NCBI RefSeq assembly: GCF_017254865.1
Contig: NZ_JAFKCV010000002.1
Coordinates: 229,837-293,836, forward strand
Length of the DNA: 64,000 bases
Origin: Bowmanella dokdonensis
GTDB lineage: Bacteria > Pseudomonadota > Gammaproteobacteria > Enterobacterales > Alteromonadaceae
Direction: 5' to 3'
Under the pieces are notes generated by a model. It saw only the letters and a list, made by a program, of their open reading frames with translations, was not told the origin of the DNA and did no database searches. A program made the position numbers and the translations under genes. Each line of letters begins with the position of its first letter. The stretch's first letter is position 1. Shown one piece after another: positions 62,697 to 64,000 of this stretch.

Positions 62697-63282
62697 AGGG
62701 ACAGCATTTTATCTTACTTTTTTATCTTCAGAGGGTATTTTTCGATAAAAAAATCTAACTTGATTAGAAACTGATCTGCCAGTACCACTTTATGCCATGT
62801 ATAGCCTGGACGGCTTGCTGGCTTGCCCTGTATTTTCCCTACCTGCCCTAACCTGAAGCCCGGTTTAATTGCCTTGCCTGTCAAGCTGTTTTAATGCGAT
62901 AATCCACCGGCTTTCGATTGAAAAAATAAAATCGGCTCTGCCAGAATGCAGATCGGAACCTGACCGCGAAACGACAGAATCTCATAACGAGAATGCGAAC
63001 GTACCGTTCACGAAGAGTGTAAAAGTTCGTGAAAAGAGGCACGACAGGTCCAAAGCAAGCGAACCAAATTATATATTATTTGATTGCTATCGAAGCAAAG
63101 CATTAGACCAGTTTGGAATCCTGTCTGACCTGCAAAGATCGTCAGACAGGCGAAATCAGATATTGAGACCATGCACAATTTGATCTGGCTCCACCCATCC
63201 AGTCGGGAGACTGCAAGACTGTCCGAATTTGGTGGTGTCTAGTCTTTCGGTAGTGATCGATACCTAACTATCGAGTCACAAT
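62697..63282 (+). promoter_or_regulatory. rne 5' leader / rluC-rne intergenic region
   Basis: 586 bp with no supported protein gene. An AT-rich inverted repeat (TTTTTTATC / GATAAAAAA, 62718-62753) lies near rluC. Further down, CCTGTCTGAC (63120-63129) pairs perfectly with GTCAGACAGG (63141-63150) around an 11-nt loop, and CGATA/TATCG (63258-63273) sits just before the rne start. E. coli rne has a long structured leader through which RNase E controls its own mRNA; this region may do the same, though I see no direct sequence match. Confidence 0.5.
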
Positions 63283-64000
63283 ATGAAAAGAATGTTGATC
63301 AACGCAACTCAACATGAAGAGTTGCGTGTTGCCCTGGTGGATGGGCAGAAGCTGTATGATCTGGACATAGAAAGTCCCGGACATGAGCAGAAAAAAGCCA
63401 ATATCTACAAAGGAAAAATTACCCGGGTTGAACCCAGCCTTGAAGCCGCCTTTGTCGACTACGGCGCTGACCGCCACGGCTTCCTCCCCCTGAAAGAAAT
63501 TGCCCGCACCTACTTCCCCAAAGGTTACAACTTCGAAGGTCGTCCAAACATCAAAGATGCTATCCGGGAAGGCCAGGAAGTCATCGTACAGATTGACAAG
63601 GAAGAGCGTGGCCAAAAAGGCGCTGCCCTGACGACCTTTATCAGCCTGGCTGGCAGTTATCTGGTGCTGATGCCCAACAATCCCAGAGCCGGAGGTATCT
63701 CCCGTCGTATCGAAGGGGATGAGCGCACCGACCTAAAACAGGCGTTGAACAAACTGAATCTGCCCGATGGTATGGGCCTGATTGTCCGCACCGCCGGTGT
63801 GGGAAAATCCTACGAGGAACTGGAATGGGATTTGAGCGTACTGCTGACCCACTGGCAGGCCATCGAAGAGGCCTCAAAATCCCGCAAGGCGCCGTTTCTT
63901 ATCCATCAGGAAAGTAATGTCATCGTCAGAGCCATTCGTGACTATCTGCGTCGTGATATCGGCGAAATTCTCATCGATGACCAGGAAATATTCGAACTGG
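63283..64000 (+). CDS. rne: Ribonuclease E, N-terminal part (runs off window)
   Basis: The first 239 residues: [21 protein letters not shown], then the S1 domain ([35 protein letters not shown]) and the 5'-sensor/RNase H region ([32 protein letters not shown]). RNase E starts mRNA decay and matures rRNA and tRNA. The catalytic DNase-I-like domain and scaffold lie beyond the window. Confidence 0.96.
   Translation, partial: MKRMLINATQHEELRVALVDGQKLYDLDIESPGHEQKKANIYKGKITRVEPSLEAAFVDYGADRHGFLPLKEIARTYFPKGYNFEGRPNIKDAIREGQEVIVQIDKEERGQKGAALTTFISLAGSYLVLMPNNPRAGGISRRIEGDERTDLKQALNKLNLPDGMGLIVRTAGVGKSYEELEWDLSVLLTHWQAIEEASKSRKAPFLIHQESNVIVRAIRDYLRRDIGEILIDDQEIFEL

Overview
The window is chromosomal DNA of a gammaproteobacterium, most likely a marine member of the Alteromonadales (Alteromonadaceae/Shewanella-like). 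The basis is gene order and protein similarity: the runs thrS-infC-rpmI-rplT, pheS-pheT-ihfA, ald/lrp-ftsK-lolA-rarA-crcB-serS, yccA-tusDCBE and rluC/rne next to maf-yceD-rpmF-plsX-fabHDG-acpP-fabF-pabC-mltG-tmk-holB-tatD are typical of this group. No plasmid, phage, CRISPR array or defence island is visible. I cannot name the genus from sequence alone.

Layout. 1-8.0 kb: the end of a quinone oxidoreductase gene, acylphosphatase, rlmI, a PilZ protein, the helicase hrpA, a CBS protein and an exported isoaspartyl-peptidase-type enzyme. 8.0-19.1 kb: accessory and housekeeping genes (sbcB, a FapA/DUF342 protein, a beta-hydroxyacid dehydrogenase, glutathione peroxidase, ldhA, cmoM, a Nif3-like protein, phrB, a DUF523-DUF1722 protein, a small KOW protein), broken up by two folded repeat elements. 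19.3-29.5 kb: ihfA, pheT, pheS, then two opposite-strand HDOD/EAL paralogues with another repeat element between them, then rplT, rpmI, infC (AUU start) and thrS. 29.6-35.8 kb: a START-domain protein, fructosamine kinase, pteridine reductase, two small or lipoprotein genes, a UbiA-type prenyltransferase and a reduced PqiA/PqiB pair. 35.9-36.7 kb: tRNA-Ser(UGA) with a perfect palindromic terminator and an array of about 174-bp tandem repeats. 36.9-39.2 kb: yccA, the sulfur relay genes tusDCBE and a 43-residue membrane protein gene. 39.3-47.3 kb: serS, crcB, rarA, lolA, ftsK, lrp and divergent ald. 47.5-49.4 kb: ppiC, an EF-hand protein and trhO. 49.6-60.1 kb: the rpmF-plsX-fab-pabC-mltG-tmk-holB-tatD block. 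60.4-64 kb: maf, a HAD phosphatase, rluC and the 5' part of rne with a structured leader.

How the genes work together. The 50-60 kb block joins ribosomal protein L32, phospholipid and fatty-acid synthesis, folate precursor synthesis, murein processing and the DNA polymerase clamp loader. The 19-29 kb block supplies two aminoacyl-tRNA synthetases, IF3, L35, L20 and the nucleoid protein IHF. tusDCBE with trhO and cmoM cover wobble-uridine modification (2-thiouridine and the cmo5U/mcmo5U branch).

The parts least explained by ordinary annotation are non-coding: (i) the tRNA-linked tandem array, which resembles in layout the rtT repeats of the E. coli tyrT operon; (ii) a family of 260-280 bp elements with terminal inverted repeats in which a difference between copies is compensated on both arms; and (iii) several structured mRNA leaders (thrS, rpmI-rplT, rne) and an apparently near-leaderless yceD message.
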